Below the pieces are notes generated by a model. It was not told where the DNA came from and did no database searches. It was given only the letters and a program-made list of their open reading frames with translations. Shown here one piece after another: positions 8,711 through 18,060 of a stretch of DNA of 26,493 nucleotides (positions within the stretch are counted from its first letter, which is position 1; every line of letters starts with the position of its first letter). The stretch is taken from the NCBI GenBank assembly GCA_003427395.1, contig BFEA01000522.1, positions 781,155 to 807,647 on the forward strand, written 5' to 3'. The translations under genes were made by a program, and so were the position numbers. This stretch comes from Chara braunii. Its lineage: Eukaryota; Streptophyta; Charophyceae; Charales; Characeae.

Positions 8711-9217
8711 TCATTTTCTATTGGGCTTTATGTGAGACATCGCAATCTGTGAAATCTGTGTATATGCACGAGATCTGATGCACTCCAGCAAGTGATGAAC
8801 AGTCCGGTTCCTTACACAAATTGTCAATGGAGGAAAGTCAAACTCTAGGTCCAGAGCAATCCAGAAGCAGAACCAGAGATACTGGCGAAATTCAAGTGGG
8901 TTTGGCTAGCAAGGGGCAAGGTGGTTCGCCTCCACGGTCCTAATCCGAGGTTGAATGAGTGGCACAACTCTGACACGACGGTCATACATTGGAACATCCA
9001 GTCACAGGAGGCACAGGACCGCATCTGGATATAACAGGGAAGAAGGAAGCAGGGGACTCGAACTCGGCAGCAATCCAGCAGACAATCTCAAGGAATGAGG
9101 AGTGATAAGAGAACATGGATCGCTTGTGAGCACTAAGCGTCTATTAGAGTCTTGCAGTACAGTCGAGCTGACGGAATGGCACCCCTAAGATGAGAGATTT
9201 CTGGAAGAAAGGCAAGC
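8711..9217. other. No gene seen
   Basis: About 500 bp of unique-looking sequence. A GTTCGAGTCC-like match on the minus strand (about 9052) was considered as a tRNA B box and rejected. Confidence 0.45.
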
Positions 9218-9410
9218 TGACAGTCAATCCTCCATGTGATTGGAGCAATCAATCCTGATCAGGGGTCCTTTTTTTTGGCCAAAGGGAAGGAATCATGTGT
9301 TGAACTGTGATCATTTGATGTATTTCTGTGCTTTGCCAGGGCAAACGTAACCGGACTGATGCTCCTCAGAAAGGATACATAAGCGGTTAACAGGGACATA
9401 AGGAAATAAA
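9218..9410 (+). mobile_element. Old SINE-like repeat copy
   Basis: Head AGTCAATCCTCCATGTG then GAGCAATCAATCCTGATCAG (9221-9262), and body AACCGGACTGATGCTCCTCAG (about 9351). An A-rich rather than pure poly(A) end and more changes than other copies suggest greater age. Confidence 0.5.
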
Positions 9411-9593
9411 AAGGAAGAATCAAATAGGGTAAAGCCTGGATGCAAACTTGTTGGTGTGCTATGCTTTATATTTTCCTGTGTTTTGAGCACTCGTGTGTAT
9501 AAGGCCGTGCCACTTGAATGTCGCGGACATATCGGGTGGGGCAAGAGGAAATCCAGTTTCAGCCTTTCAGGTGCTCGTGAGATGATCGCCTAC

Positions 9594-9662
9594 CTCTTGG
9601 CTTGACAATCCTGCATGTATGGTAAGTGGTTTAAGCCGTTCAGTCCCCAGCCACTTCCTAAC
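9594..9662 (-). CDS. RAD54-family ATPase, internal exon (KWLG segment)
   Basis: A 69-nt exon of 23 codons, phase 0 at both ends. The intron before it ends TTTCTGCAG and the donor after it is GTAGGC. The translation begins VRKWLGTERLKPL. This is the segment between helicase motifs Ia and II of RAD54/RAD54B proteins, where a KWLG-x-R-x-x-L pattern is family-typical. RAD54 proteins are Snf2 dsDNA translocases that assist Rad51 in homologous recombination in the nucleus. The next exon is on the same strand at 479-627 and joins in phase. With both exons, 33 residues separate KWLG from the SYE motif, close to the roughly 35 of human RAD54L, so no exon need be missing. The upstream exon, expected to carry the Walker A motif, was not found in the window. 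RAD54 versus RAD54B/RDH54 cannot be decided. Confidence 0.72.
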
Positions 9663-12060
9663 CTGCAGAAACATGTAGATCTCAGTATGAGTCACAGACA
9701 CAAACACATGCACATGCAAAACCACTAGTTTCAACACTACAAGATGCCTTCCAAGAATTCACCCTGCAACTCAGATAAATGTCTATTGCTTGAACCCAGA
9801 AGCTGACAACCATGGTTGACACTCATCCACCAAACATTCAGAACTCGAAGGTAAGCTCTAGGATTTCTGTTTGTGATGCTTGGAGACGGCCTGCCTCCAT
9901 TTCCTTGATAGTATAGATAGTAGATACTATAGAATCATTTGCAGCAGATTACTTGCTCTGTTCAATACACCTCACTATAAGGAAAGCTAAAACATGTTTC
10001 CTGTTTTAAAAAAAAAGAAAAGACAAAAATAAAAGAAATGCAAGGAGGGGTGATGCTCCTGGAGCTGAGTGCGAGCGCCATACCGGTGAGCGCTTCCGCA
10101 ATGCGGTAAGCCACACCGTCGAACCGTCACGACATCCTGCTTTCCAACCGCTGCACGTGCGGCTTCGCGCGCATCTTCCATCCAAATTCGAATCTGCCAA
10201 GAAAGCAGGCTAGGGGGGAGTGTGCGACGACACGTCGCGCCACGCCTCCGGGCATGGCTACCCCGGGCGAGGAAAAAGGCCAGCGGGCACAGGGAAGAGA
10301 AGGGGAGGAGGAGGAGAAGGAGGCGGAAGAGGACAAGACCTCTTGGGAAGGAGGTGGAGAAGAGGAGAATACGGAGAAAGGAAGACCCCAGAAGAAGAAA
10401 GGACAGGACAGGCACAGGAAAGCGATGAAAGAGAGATGAATGCATTTTTTACCTAACAGAGGAGAAGGGCAAGCAGCAATGATACACGCAAGAATCATCA
10501 CGGGTGGACGAGGATAGCGGCACACCAGCCATAACATTAACAGCAAGATACAAAAGGTTTGAGCAAGCCTGCCCCGTTTTCCAAAGGTAAGAACGAGCGA
10601 CCTTCCTAACATCCCCGACGAACGCAAGAGACACAGGGAGGAAGACGTCAGGACAAGCGAAGGGACAAGCACTCAGGAGGAGAGAAACGACAACGTCTCG
10701 AAAGGAGGAAGGGGATTAAAGGCGTCTCCGTTACTACTTCAGGATAGCTCCTATTCAGGAAACGTAGAAACGGCACTATGACAAAATTCTGCGATTAGTG
10801 GTAGTAACCTCTTCCCCATCCGCGGTAGGACCAGAGGACCAGAACAACGCAGTAGCTTCGATATTTGGGGGGAAAATAGGACTTGAGTTTGGCTGTCACC
10901 AGAAACATAGATAGAGTAGCGAACCCGGCCACTCTAGCTCAAGTCCCATGTCCCACGACTGCTTGTTTCCAAGCTCTTGAAGGATGCGAAGCAGAGCATA
11001 GATAGTCGGAACAAGCGGACCGGCCAACTTCCTAACACTCGCCCATTCACGCCCCCACCTATTGTCCCAACCCTCGCATCTATAGGACATCGCCCACCCA
11101 CACAGTCTTTCCTCACGCGCACACCACCTGGCTATCACCCCCCCCCCGCCCCGTTCTATTCGCTATCTCATCTTCGTCCAGCGAAACTCGAGCCCCGAGA
11201 GGCTCTCACAAATACAGGGCGACCATTTATTGGCTCATTTGCGTGCTCAAGTCATCTATTTTCCCCTCTAATTTTATTTAGGTAAAGATGATTTTGATAG
11301 GACATTTACGTGTACGTAGGATGCAAGCATAGGGCGACTAAATTATTTATTTAGCTAACTAGCATAATTTTATTAATTAACAATTAATTTTCGGATTGTT
11401 TGTCCAATCAACTGCCACACCATTAATGTAAATAGCATAACAATCCGCCCACCAAAGCCATTGATACACTAGACATCCCAATCAGAATTCACCACGGACA
11501 AGGCACTTCGTCCCAAGTACCGATTCTACCGCCCTCCTGACTGCCACCTCGACCGCGCTATTGCCCCCGCCACCCTAACCCAACCACGCTGCCCCTCCTC
11601 CTCCACGCCTGATTCACCACCTCCCAACCACACCTTTCATCCTTCCTCTTTGCTCACCATCAACCCACCCAAATTCGCCCTCACCAATCAGACCCTGTAC
11701 CCCGCTAGCCGATCCAAGTCCAGCCCTACATCCCCGTACGACAAACTATCCCCCCGTTGCTGAATTGTGTGAGAATGGCGCCCCCTTATCTCCAAGTGGC
11801 CAAGAAGGCACTAATGCAACAGGATCAAGTACAAGCAGATTCCACTTCAAGTGCAAAGGATCCGCCTGCCCATACGCCAACGGACTCAACCCACGCTTCG
11901 TCTCAGGGAACACAACGACGTCGGCGCGAATACCCTTACAAGGGTATCCGCCCTGGTTTTTGCAAGTGACAGAGGACAAGTTTGAGTTGGAATTTTTGAG
12001 TAGACTGCGTGAGTCGTAGCAATTTGTCGGCTGAAAATTTGACTAGAATGTCTAGAGGCA
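9663..12060. other. 2.4 kb without a recognised gene
   Basis: No convincing protein or RNA gene. Visible features: a GA-rich stretch (about 10,267-10,440), a C-run at about 11,138-11,154, an AT-rich stretch (11,335-11,400) and TTTA repeats just beyond (about 12,140-12,175). The missing upstream RAD54-like exon (Walker A, GKT) was sought on the minus strand and not found. Confidence 0.5.
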
Positions 12061-12589
12061 GAGAGTGTGTGGGCGCGCAGACTTGAGGCGCGCGTGATTT
12101 TATTTATTGATGACTGAAGAGCCGGCGTGATCGCCGATCAAATTTTATTTATTTATTTATTTTTTATTTAGATTAGGATTAGTTGATATGGAAATTTTGA
12201 TTGGTATGTTTGACCAAGACAAGCACGCGTGCGTAGAGGACGGCGTCAACAGCGACAGTGCGACTTTATGCAGTAAGAGGAGTGTGTGAGGAAAAAGAAC
12301 GCGCGTAGGTCTCCGAGCGGTAGATGCGAGTTAGTGGGCCTGGAGTGTCGACGACGAGGTGCCGCCGTTCGAGGCCTTGGAGTGTGTGGTGTCAAGGGCT
12401 TATTTCTGTCCCCATTTTTATTTTCATTCTGTTTGTTCTCCTCGAGCCGGGCGTGACACCGCATTGCAGAGGCTGTTAACGGGTTCGCCAGTTTATTTTG
12501 GCTGGTGCGGCCCCAGACCTTGGACTGCGTGCCGAGGTTTGAGCGGTAGTCGGGGACCTTGAGCACGCGTCCCTTTCGGTTGACCTCCG

Positions 12590-13190
12590 GGGCTCCTACA
12601 TGTTTGGGACGCTGGCAGAATTTCTCTGCCCACTTGTCTTGAGATAGACGTGGACCGAGGAGTTCAACGTGCATGCGAACCGTGGGGGTAATTAGCCCAC
12701 AAGGCAGAAGACAACTGAGTGGCATGCGCACTTCCGTGGGAGCGCAACCACCAACGATCTGCCGGGAGAGGTTTTGAGTGTGAGCGTGCCCGCTAGACCC
12801 CGCCAGATGGTGAGCTATGCTTGGGTAAGGGCCCAGAGGCACTACAGCGGAGGCCGCAACATGGGGTTGTCCACATAGGACCCCTCTCCAACTCGGTCCT
12901 TAAAGTTCCCCTTTGAATATTTGTTGCTACCACTAGGATCGACACCTAGGCCTGCGCCCCCGACCTCGGGGCGGTCTGCGTGTGGGCTGCCCGCTGGGAA
13001 CACGAGAGGTGGTCCGCTCGGCCACAGCAGGGCGGGGGAGGCTCCCTGTGAGGCGGGGAACGAAACTGACGTACAAATCGTTCGACGGACTTGGGTCTAG
13101 GGGCGAAAGATTAATCGAATCGTCTAGTAGCTGGTTCCTTCCGAAGTTTCCTTCAGGAAAAGCTAGAGCTGCTGAAACGGCTCACCGATT
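12590..13190 (+). rRNA. LSU (28S-type) rRNA fragment, divergent, with insertion
   Basis: Ordered matches to the conserved LSU core follow the domain II stretch. GTGGACCGAGGAGTTCAAC and GTGCATGCGAAC (about 12,648-12,680) correspond to the CGGACCAAGGAGT...ATGCGAG block. AGATGGTGAGCTATGC (about 12,806) corresponds to AGATGGTGAACTATGCC. CTGACGTACAAATCGTTCG (about 13,065), GGGGCGAAAGATTAATCGAA (about 13,100) and TCTAGTAGCTGGTTCC follow, ending CCGAAGTTTCCTTCAGGA at about 13,158. Roughly 210 nt of extra, partly GC-rich sequence (about 12,855-13,060) separate GGAGGCCGCA from CTGACGTACAAATCG, where most eukaryotes have only a few nt. The next universal blocks, such as GTAAAGCGAATGATTAGAGG, are missing downstream. 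It is therefore a truncated, pseudogenised or fragmented rRNA. Local hairpins are kept despite sequence change (for example GGCAGA / TCTGCC). Confidence 0.75.
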
Positions 13191-13379
13191 GCTACGACGG
13201 AGTCCGCTGTCGGAGCCTGTGCTCCCGAAGAGGCGAGGAGGGGCGCTGTAGGATCGAGAGAACGGGCAGCGGACTGACGGATGGGTGGGCGAGCAGGCAG
13301 ATTGAAAAGAGCGAACCCGGACGCAAAGCAGCGACGGGTACGTGCGCAGAAGAAAAAATTGTAGCAGTGAGAGGTGAGC

Positions 13380-14130
13380 TATGGCGGGGTGAAAGGAAGG
13401 TAGCTCGCCCGTTTCTCGATGAAATCGGGCGAGCCAAGTCTCAAAGTAGGGGTTTTGGGGGGAGGCGAGTACGAAAACAAAGTTAGTTTTGAAAGTCGCT
13501 TAGTGTAAAAGGAGATTAGTGAAGAATGGGGTGCGCGAAAATGACGGGAGCGAGGGAGAAGAGAAGAAGGAGAACACGAAACTCAACCGATTTTTGATGA
13601 AATCGACCGAGGAAAGAATCAATCGAGGGGGTTTTAGGTCGGGCGAAGTCAGTAGTGATATTAGTTATAGCTCTAAGTTAGTAAGTTAGAAATTAATTGA
13701 GAAAAACGATGCGCGAAGGTGTCTGCCCGACGACTATAGTGGAACAAAATCTATCTAACTCAATCGATTCCCAATGGAATCGAGTAAACTAAGGTGGTAG
13801 GTAGAGGCTTTGATACAAGGCGAGTTAGACTATGAAGTTAGTTTTTAGTATTAGTGAGTAGATGTCGAGGTGAGAAAGAATGAAAGTTGTGTGGTGCTAT
13901 GGCGGAGAAGAAAGGTGACGGGCGACACCAAAGATACGAATACCTTGCCCGATTCTTGATGGAATCGGGTGAGGTAAGAGGTAACGTTGTGGTTTTGAAG
14001 GGTGGCGAAGGCGATGGAAGCCACAAATTTTGGGGTTGAAAAGCAAACTCGGCGGTACGAATAATGAAGGGTGCGTACTGACGCATGGTGAAGGTGGCGG
14101 TGTATCTTCCTGCGTTTTAGCGGAAGATTC
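13380..14130. repeat. Hairpin tandem family H1, about 180-bp period
   Basis: Hairpins at 13,403-13,434, 13,582-13,611, about 13,758-13,785 and 13,943-13,974, spaced 179, 176 and 185 nt. Each has stem arms around a short loop near GATG: GCTCGCCCG...CGGGCGAGC, CTCAACCGATTT...AAATCGACCGAG, TCGATTCC...GGAATCGA, CCTTGCCCGATT...AATCGGGTGAGG. Stems differ but mostly stay paired. Flanks share GGGGTTTTGG-like, GGCGA and GGTGCG motifs and a GCTATGGCGG motif before hairpins 1 and 4. A fifth hairpin, ATCTTCC...GGAAGAT at 14,104-14,128, may belong. Function unknown. Confidence 0.6.
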
Positions 14131-15300
14131 ATTCCCTTTTGTTCTTCCATTCCTGGTGAGGGAAGAAAACAGGGCAGGAATGTGTGCGCACCGCTGAGCT
14201 GGTCGTGATAACACTGTGGCAGGTCGAAGTTTCCCTCCCTGACGCTACGGCTCCTCCATGGTGATACTCCTCTTCTCCATGGGGCTGCCTCGGTCTGGGC
14301 AGAACGAGACAGGGAAAACGGGGAGGGTCGAAGGGATAGGCCGCGTGAAACCGAGTTTAGAAGGTCGAGTCACATGCGGCTGGATGTAAACACTCTGCAT
14401 TTTTGGGTTGTGAGTGGCTTGCTGACTCGACTACCATTTATGTTCCAATAATCCTCTTACCGCCCGAATAATCATGGCGATTCTGAAACCGATACGTGCA
14501 GCATATTTCGACTTCTGAAAGAGGTGAGGAAGGCCGATCTGGACTGGCCGTTGCTACGGCAAAGAAGGAAATAAGTCAGTAGAGTGTTCATGCACCTAGT
14601 CGTTTCTTGCAGACAGATTCATTCAATTATGTATATCCCATTGAAACAAGTAGCGGGAGGACAGCCTAGCGGATAGGGGCTTACCTGTTAGCCATTGCGT
14701 TGGTCACTGAAGGAGAGGCATCTGGCTGCAGTTCGGCGGGAGACTCAATATGATCGTGCCCTTGCAAACGACGACGAGGAAGATACTGTATGCGACGTTG
14801 TTGAAGGAACAGAGGGGTTTACCTGGCGAAAAAACGAGGCAACCAAGACAATGTACTTGTTTGTGCTCCAGGTGAGGGTTCATCCGATTTTGCTCCTCGT
14901 ATCGGCAGGTCGTAGCCACGCTTAGGCTCTCTGCGCGAAGGGCTGGGCAACAGTGTGTTTTTCCCCTGTTAGCGGAAGAGTGCAGCCTCAGTTTCTACGC
15001 TTGATGAACAGTGAGGCAAGGCTGGCTTGCGCGCGCTAACTGTTGGGGGTAATACGAAGTCGATTTGGCTGTGGGTTGTGTTAGTCGTCAAGAACCAGCC
15101 ACGACCAGGGGACGAACGACTACTACTATGAAGGTGACTTTTGCTTGACTTTCAGGACACTGAATCATACTAAGTAAAAGAATGCCTGCTCAAGTTCAGT
15201 TTCAACTTTGTTGATTGAATGAAATCAGATTGTTGAAAGGAATTGCATCTGGGGAAGGTAGGATGGAGGACTGTTTTGATTGAGGGCTTGACTGGGTCAT
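14131..15300. other. No gene seen between hairpin arrays
   Basis: About 1.2 kb without a convincing ORF. It contains scattered inverted repeats and a tRNA-A-box-like CTAGCGGATAGGGGC at about 14,668 without a matching B box. Confidence 0.45.
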
Positions 15301-15307
15301 TAAGGCT

Positions 15308-16108
15308 GGGAAGTCCCCGTAAGTTTGGGGAGACTCGGTGCTTTGTTTATTTTGGTTTGTATGCAGCGTCAGACCCTTCTATAAGTTTAGGGGGTCTGAT
15401 TGCTCATGAAGGGCCAGGCAGTTCTATAAGTGTAAGTGGCCTGACTGCTCTGACTTGAGAGGGCTGACTGTGGATGGCTTTTCAGGGACCAAGTGCGTTC
15501 TGTAAGTTCAGGTACCTTGGTCGCCTTGTTTATTTTGGGTCTTCTCCTGTTTATCTGGTTTTGAACGAGGAGGTCTAAGCCATTCTATAAGTTTAGGTGG
15601 CTTAGCCTCTTCTTGCCTTTATTTTTGAGAGAATGAACCTGACAGAGGGCAAATCATTCTGTAAGTTCAGGTGATCTAGCCCAATGCCACGCACAGTTTA
15701 GGTCAGAGAGGAACGAATCAGGCAGAGAGTCAGACTGTTCTGTAAGTTCAAGTGGTCTGACTCAAAGCCTCGCACATGCTGGAACCCAAAGGTTATAATT
15801 TGGCTATACTCTATTATTATTCTATTTAAGAACGAGCTAATCAGACTGTTTTATAAGTTTAGGTGGTCTGACCATAGCCTATCACAACTTGAAGAGAGTA
15901 TAATTAAGAATAAAATTGATAGTAAGCAGGGGCAGACTGAACTTGAGTTAGTTCAGTCATATGCAGCCTTAGATATTTTAAACAGTTCAGGGCGACTAGA
16001 ATGACCTAGTCATGTGCCCAAAGAAGAGAGAAGTAGTTGCGCCCTCTGTTTTGTGTATACTTCTCGGCTAAGTTAGGCACATTCCATAAGTTTGGGTGGC
16101 CTAACTTT
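15308..16108. repeat. Hairpin family H2: conserved loop, variable paired stems
   Basis: Nine hairpins, at about 15,312, 15,369, 15,413, 15,488, 15,575, 15,647, 15,727, 15,841 and 16,070. Most share an apical segment close to TTCTGTAAGTTCAGGT; the first keeps only GTAAGTTT. Their stems differ in sequence yet pair: TCAGACCC/GGGTCTGA, ACCAAG/CTTGGT, CTAAGCCA/TGGCTTAG, GAGTCAGAC/GTCTGACTC, AAGTTAGGC/GCCTAACTT. Changes on one arm are mirrored on the other, the signature of selection on, or replication through, a folded form. Spacing is irregular (about 40-230 nt). I recognise no known RNA or repeat family. Confidence 0.8.
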
Positions 16109-16379
16109 ATGCCTTATGTAAGTTGGGTATAAAGGGTCAAGTTACCAAAAGGATTATGAACTATTGTTTGCCCAGAATGAACTTGGGATGGTGAGAGTAC
16201 TTACCTTTGTGGTTTGGCCTGCATGTGGCTGAGTGAGGTTACTACTTGGTCTGAGTTTCAGTTTGATAGGTAGCTGCTTTAGTCGCTCGCCACATGCTAG
16301 AGCTATAGGAGTTAGTTTCAATTCCTACATTTTTCTGAGCTAAGTTTTTTACTTAGATCAATTCTTGCATTTTCTGAAA

Positions 16380-16990
16380 TCTTTTCGTATGTTTGGCTTT
16401 GTATAAATCTTGGCAAGCTACTTTCTCTACGGGAAGCGCTGCCGAAATTTCTACAAATCCAAGGAGTTAGTCAAATTTTGACTTGTAAAAGTTCAACTTA
16501 TCTTTTCTTTATATCTCACTTAGTAAAAATTTGGAAAATCTCCTTTTCTAAAGGGAGTGCTACCCAAATTTTTGCTAATTCAGGGAGTTAAACAAAATTG
16601 GACTTTGAGAAATCAAAGTTACTTTCAAATTCTGAACTTGGTCTTGTATAAATTTTGGAAATGCACTTTTTTAAAGGGAGTGCTGCCGAAATTTCTGCAA
16701 AACTAAGGAGCTAGTTAAATCTTGTCTAAGTTTAACTCCAGTTGTCTTTTGAGTTCATATCTGACCTAGTATAAATCTGGGAAGTCTCCCTTTCTAAAGG
16801 GAGTGCTGCCCAAATTTTTACTAATTCAGGGAGTTTGACAAAAATTGACTTTCCAGAGTTAAAGATTATTTCTGCTTTCATATTTCGACTTATATAAATT
16901 ATGAAAAGGCATTTTTCCTACGGGAAGCGCTCCCAAAATTTTCTCAGTTTAGAGGAGATAGATTATATTTTGACAGGTGGCGATTCTGGC
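16380..16990. repeat. Hairpin tandem array H3, five units of about 122 bp
   Basis: Five hairpins start at 16,405, 16,525, 16,650, 16,773 and 16,895 (spacing 120-125). The outer stem is of type AAATCTGGG...CCCAAATTT. The inner stem varies with pairing kept: CTCCCTTT CT AAAGGGAG in unit 4, GCACT...AGTGC in unit 3, a TTTC...GGGAA type in units 1 and 5. A secondary hairpin, ACTTTGA...TCAAAGT, lies after unit 2. The GGCAGCGCTTCCC-like core (minus sense) resembles tandem motifs I recall from plant repetitive DNA, an impression I cannot check. Confidence 0.75.
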
Positions 16991-18060
16991 AATCCACCCT
17001 GAATAGGGGAAATTCTGCCATTAGTCTACCTTTGCTTTGGGCACTGGTTTAGAGGTAGATTCAGGCTTAGTTAATTAGGATGCTTGAATAGGATCGTGAT
17101 ATGGGGGTTATTCTCCATGGACTTATAGGTTTAGCCTGGGGCATTGACCTGTCATGTGTTACATGTCCTCTTGATCGTTTGAGTCAAGATCCGGACTACA
17201 TTCAGCTTGATCCCTTGAGGGTCATCTTCTGTTAGATAACAGGTCGGTTGTCGATTCGTCAGTTTACGATTCAACTCCAATTCACTCCTGCCACTCAACC
17301 TAAAGTTTTTAGCCTTGAGTGAATTGTTTTGTTGTGTTTTCACCCGGACTTCATTGAATGACCATCCAACAAAAGAACTGAGTATTTATTTTAAGAGTTG
17401 CACGAGTGAGGCTTGTATGGCTAAATCGAGGGGTATGAGTGTAAGGAATGGTTGAAGTTGACCCTGTGTAGTGCGTGGACTTCTGGATGAATCTTTCATG
17501 TGATTGCAGGTGCGCTTGTGGTTCGGACTCTGGATGTGATTGCCTGCGATTACATACATATATGGTTGAGAGGAGCCCCACTGTGACTGTGAGAAGTGAT
17601 CGTCCTATAAAATTAACCCTTATATAGTTATAAGTGCCCTGAGTGTTTGAGAGGCCACTGTAATTGTGCATAAGGGTTAACCAGATTGTGTCCCGAGAGA
17701 AAAGGGGGATTCTCATTTTACCTTTGCTTTTTAGAGATTTTTATAGTCGGACGTTGGTCTTGGGCCGGGATTCGAGGTCCTTGTCCACGACATCCCAGGC
17801 GCTAGACTCTGCAGGGAAGGAATCTGCCCCCGTGCAGAGCCTATTTGCCTTGCCTACCGAGACACTCAGACCAAAGGTCGGAGGTCTCGTGGCGGCTGCA
17901 CGACTATTCCTTCAGCCGTGCAATGTCGTGAGGGATTGGACTCTCACAACACTTCGAGTCTGACACTTGAGTGTCATAAGCGGTACTCGGATCCACGAGG
18001 GACCGCTTGATTATGGGCACTACATAATACGCCTTCATCGTGACTGCTTGCGCACGTTTG
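16971..18060. other. Hairpin-rich noncoding region
   Basis: A 184-nt domain is closed by TGACAGGT (16,971-16,978) and ACCTGTCA (17,147-17,154), with an internal TCTACCT/AGGTAGA stem. Then come CTGTTAGATAACAG (about 17,231), ATTCACTC...GAGTGAAT (about 17,279-17,323), CTCTGCA...TGCAGAG (17,807-17,839), GAGAC...GTCTC (17,859-17,888), GACACTTGAGTGTC (17,962-17,975) and AAGCGGT...ACCGCTT (17,978-18,008). No protein recognised. Confidence 0.5.

Larger units (their letters stand above)
628..9593 (-). other. Giant intron of the RAD54-like gene
   Basis: GT at 9593-9592 and AG at 629-628 bound 8,966 nt between two RAD54-family exons that join in phase. Nearly everything recognisable inside is mobile or repetitive: SINE-like copies, LINE tails in both orientations, a hammerhead ribozyme, a microsatellite and a segmental duplication. 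If the exons belong to one transcript, this is a TE-inflated intron. The alternative is two exons of a broken gene separated by insertions. Confidence 0.6.

Noticed and set aside
9045-9075. GTTCGAGTCC-like tRNA B box on the minus strand
   Set aside because: The flanking bases do not form a T-stem and no A box or anticodon arm lies at the right distance.
10006-10672. Overlapping open frames on both strands in GA-rich DNA
   Set aside because: Biased composition keeps frames open; no recognisable domain and no consistent frame.
12982-13251. 89-codon open frame on plus
   Set aside because: It lies on the LSU rRNA-like segment; conserved RNA blocks explain the sequence.
14664-14700. tRNA-like A box and D-arm (GCC...GGC) near CTAGCGGATAGG
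   Set aside because: No B box follows within tRNA distance and the anticodon arm does not fold.
15308-16108. Hairpins as integron attC sites
   Set aside because: Fixed loop with variable stems is superficially similar, but there is no integrase or cassette gene and the context is eukaryotic.
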